Positions 62,028 through 64,000 of a stretch of 64,000 bases of DNA are shown here, in pieces. The DNA is from Kapaibacterium sp044224925. Its GTDB lineage: Bacteria > Bacteroidota > Ignavibacteria > Kapaibacteriales > Kapaibacteriaceae. A model generated the notes under the pieces. The model searched no databases and was not told where the DNA came from. It was given only the letters and a program-made list of their open reading frames with translations. The position numbers were made by a program, and so were the translations under genes. How positions within the stretch are numbered: position 1 is the stretch's first letter; every line of letters begins with the position of its first letter. The DNA is taken from positions 186,001 to 250,000 of the forward strand of contig JBGAJM010000004.1 in assembly GCA_044224925.1 (NCBI GenBank). Reading direction: 5' to 3'.

Positions 62028-63332
62028 ATGACGATCTTTGCCGCCATGAACAGTGAACAGTCTACCTCGTTCGATGAGCGCGCTCGCGCTCTCGATGCCT
62101 CCGACGCTCTCCGATCCTTCCGGGATCAGTTCCATTTTCCGCAGAAGAACGGTCGACCGGCATTGTATTTCTGCGGCAACTCCCTTGGATTGCAGCCGCT
62201 ACGCACACAGGAATTGGTCGACGCGGAGTTGGAAGAGTGGAGAACGCATGGCGTGGAAGGACATTTTGCCGCGCGCCATCCGTGGTTCTCGTATCACCGG
62301 ATCGTGACCGACCAATTGGCGGCGCTCGTGGGCGCGGCCCCACACGAAGTAGTGGCCATGAACACGCTCACCGTCAACCTCCACCTGATGATGATCTCGT
62401 TCTACCGACCAACATCGGAGCGCTTCAAGATCATCCTTGCCGGTTCGGAATTCCCCTCCGATCGATACGCCATTGAAAGTCAAGTACGGCTGCACGGCTT
62501 CGATCCGGAACATGCCATGATCGAGATCGAGCCCTTCCCGGGCACGTCCACGCTCACGACGGAGCAAGTGGTAGCGGCGATCCGGGAACATGGTCCATCC
62601 ACGGCCCTCGTTCTATTCAGCGGCGTGCATTTCTTTACCGGTCAGCGATTCGACATGCCGTCGATCACGCAGGCCGCGCGCGCTGTTGGAGCGAATGTGG
62701 GATTCGATCTGGCCCATGCCATCGGGAATGTTCAACTCGACCTGCATGCATGGGACGTCGACTTTGCCGTATGGTGCTCCTACAAGTACCTCAACGCCGG
62801 ACCCGGTGCCGTTGCCGGCGCCTTCGTTCATGAGCGTCATGCAAAGAAGCCCGACCTGCCACGGTTGGCAGGGTGGTGGGGTAATGACGAGAAGACGCGC
62901 TTCACCATGGAGCACCGATTCGATCCCACGTATGGAGCAGACGGTTGGCAATTGAGCAATGCGCAGATCTTGCCCCTTGCCGCCTTGAAGGCTTCCCTTG
63001 ACCTCTTCCAAGAGGCAGGAATGGAGCGGCTTTCCGAGAAACGTGACCGACTGACCGCCTTTGCCGAGGAAGTGATCGACGACGCCATCGGGATGCGGAC
63101 GGATGTGCGGATCATCACGCCGCGCGATCCGGCGCAACGTGGCGCACAACTCTCCGTGATGTTCGACACCAATGGCAAACACATCTTCGATGCGCTCGGT
63201 GAACATGGCGTGGTCGTGGATTGGCGCACACCGAATGTGATCCGGATCACCCCTGCTCCCATGTACAATTCTTTTGCCGACGTTACGGCGTTCGGCTCCA
63301 TCTTTCGATCTGTGCTTGGCACACCAGTATGA
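62028..63332 (+). CDS. kynU: Kynureninase
   Basis: The 434-residue PLP enzyme cleaves kynurenine to anthranilate and alanine in tryptophan breakdown. It has YFCGNSLGLQP at the N-terminus, the substrate-site WFSYH, FDLAHAIGN and the PLP lysine in CSYKYLNAGPGA (Lys253). A second start at ATG 62046 lies 5 bases after GATCTTTG and is a plausible alternative. It ends in an ATGA overlap with the methyltransferase gene. No other kynurenine-pathway gene is in the window. Confidence 0.95.
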   Translation: MTIFAAMNSEQSTSFDERARALDASDALRSFRDQFHFPQKNGRPALYFCGNSLGLQPLRTQELVDAELEEWRTHGVEGHFAARHPWFSYHRIVTDQLAALVGAAPHEVVAMNTLTVNLHLMMISFYRPTSERFKIILAGSEFPSDRYAIESQVRLHGFDPEHAMIEIEPFPGTSTLTTEQVVAAIREHGPSTALVLFSGVHFFTGQRFDMPSITQAARAVGANVGFDLAHAIGNVQLDLHAWDVDFAVWCSYKYLNAGPGAVAGAFVHERHAKKPDLPRLAGWWGNDEKTRFTMEHRFDPTYGADGWQLSNAQILPLAALKASLDLFQEAGMERLSEKRDRLTAFAEEVIDDAIGMRTDVRIITPRDPAQRGAQLSVMFDTNGKHIFDALGEHGVVVDWRTPNVIRITPAPMYNSFADVTAFGSIFRSVLGTPV

Positions 63333-64000
63333 ATGAACAATATGTGATCGGCAGACGAGCCGTCCTCGAAGCATTGAATGCCGGCACGGAACTCGACAAG
63401 ATCTACCTTGCCTATGGGGTGGAGGAAGCCGGACCGCTCACGGACATTCGCACGGCCGCCAAGGCACATAGCGTGCATTGTGCCATCATGGACCGGAGGA
63501 AGTTCTCCGCGCTCGAGGCCACACTCGGCGTAGCGCGGAACGATGCCCAAGGCGTGATCGCCATCCGTCCGGCCCAGGCCTCGCTCACGTTGGACGACCT
63601 CTTCGAGGTCTCGTTGGCGATCTCGACGACGCCACTGCTCGTCGCCCTCGACGGGATCACCGACCCGCACAACTTTGGGGCGATCGCCCGATCGGCAGAG
63701 TGTGTGGGAGCCATGGGTCTGATCTTGCCGATCAAGTACACGGCCGCTGTGACACCTGTTGCCGTCAAGGCATCCGCGGGTGCGCTGGAACACATTCGGA
63801 TGGCACGGGTGCCGCGCGTGTCCGAGGCTCTGACGGAAGCAAAACGTCGCGGCTTCCGTATCGTGGGCGCGGCCTTGCCGGGCGACCATGATTATTCCGA
63901 CGATGTGTATGGCGGACCGCTCGTGATCGTGATCGGAAGCGAAGGAGAGGGGATCCATCCCAGTGTCGCTGCAAAGTGCGACGCCCTTGTCTCCATCCCC
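63329..64000 (+). CDS. TrmH/SpoU-family 23S rRNA 2'-O-methyltransferase (RlmB-like), 3' end outside window
   Basis: The 224 visible residues cover the N-terminal substrate-binding domain (YVIGRRAVLEALNAG) and most of the SPOUT fold. Motif 1 is DPHNFGAIARSAE, motif 2 is IGSEGEGI, and the window ends inside motif 3 (VSIP). The enzyme methylates a ribose in 23S rRNA using S-adenosylmethionine; RlmB (Gm2251) is the likely member. Translation is coupled to kynU by ATGA. Confidence 0.9.
   Translation, partial: MNEQYVIGRRAVLEALNAGTELDKIYLAYGVEEAGPLTDIRTAAKAHSVHCAIMDRRKFSALEATLGVARNDAQGVIAIRPAQASLTLDDLFEVSLAISTTPLLVALDGITDPHNFGAIARSAECVGAMGLILPIKYTAAVTPVAVKASAGALEHIRMARVPRVSEALTEAKRRGFRIVGAALPGDHDYSDDVYGGPLVIVIGSEGEGIHPSVAAKCDALVSIP

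Noticed and set aside
62837..63958. 373-codon minus-strand frame over kynU and the methyltransferase
   Set aside because: Both plus-strand genes carry intact catalytic motifs; the reverse frame has none.

Overview
The window comes from a moderately GC-rich Gram-negative bacterium with an outer membrane, most likely a member of the Bacteroidota/Chlorobiota (FCB) group. I suspect Candidatus Kapabacteria or another Ignavibacteria-like lineage. The evidence is: C-terminal type IX secretion (T9SS)-style sorting domains on several exported proteins, TonB receptor and beta-barrel genes, SBBP and choice-of-anchor-type repeats, and several exact TAnnTTTG promoter elements (the Bacteroidota -7 consensus) upstream of genes. 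The lineage is an inference. I saw no rRNA, tRNA, CRISPR array, insertion sequence or phage structural gene.

Layout. (1) 1-3068: the 3' part of an SBBP/Ig-like surface protein, then a fasciclin lipoprotein whose promoter lies between two perfect palindromes. (2) 3074-13083: a 12-gene co-directional run, sufB-C-D-S-E-T, a PaaE-like NAD(P)H/2Fe-2S reductase, an Rrf2/IscR-like regulator, a SufA-type carrier, Fe/Mn superoxide dismutase, a Lon-substrate-binding-domain protein and a SpoIIE-type phosphatase. An exact IscR-type operator core and a hairpin that buries the sufB ribosome binding site precede it. pth converges on its end. (3) 13950-37554: a 23.6-kb co-directional run of 14 exported proteins, most built from tail-fibre/YadA-like repeat modules. 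Eight share an N-terminal module just after the signal peptide. The run ends in large surface proteins and a beta-barrel, followed by a terminator. This is the best candidate here for an undescribed extracellular appendage or sheath system. (4) 37628-41825 (-): two tandem TPR-histidine kinases, divergent from nuoM-nuoN (41926-44863).

(5) 44903-48714: T9SS-sorted choice-of-anchor protein, beta-barrel protein and DUF1573 protein. (6) 48773-52769 (-): lytic transglycosylase, an ABC ATPase, an HExxH surface protein, a small Fn3-like protein and a Fer4_19/CDGSH-like protein. (7) 52845-55438: a cysteine-pair small exported protein and its TonB receptor. (8) 55460-61095 (-): a tightly packed run panD, glmU-like nucleotidyltransferase, methylmalonyl-CoA epimerase, phosphoglycerate mutase and an exported TldD/TldE-like pair. 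(9) 61190-64000: AtuA-like domain protein, a lipoprotein (-), kynureninase, and a TrmH/RlmB-type rRNA methyltransferase cut by the window edge.

Functionally, region 2 joins Fe-S cluster building to oxidative-stress defence under one apparent Fe-S-sensing regulator. Regions 1, 3, 5 and 6 are dominated by cell-surface proteins. One frameshift (near 23189) splits a gene in region 3 and looks like a single inserted G.
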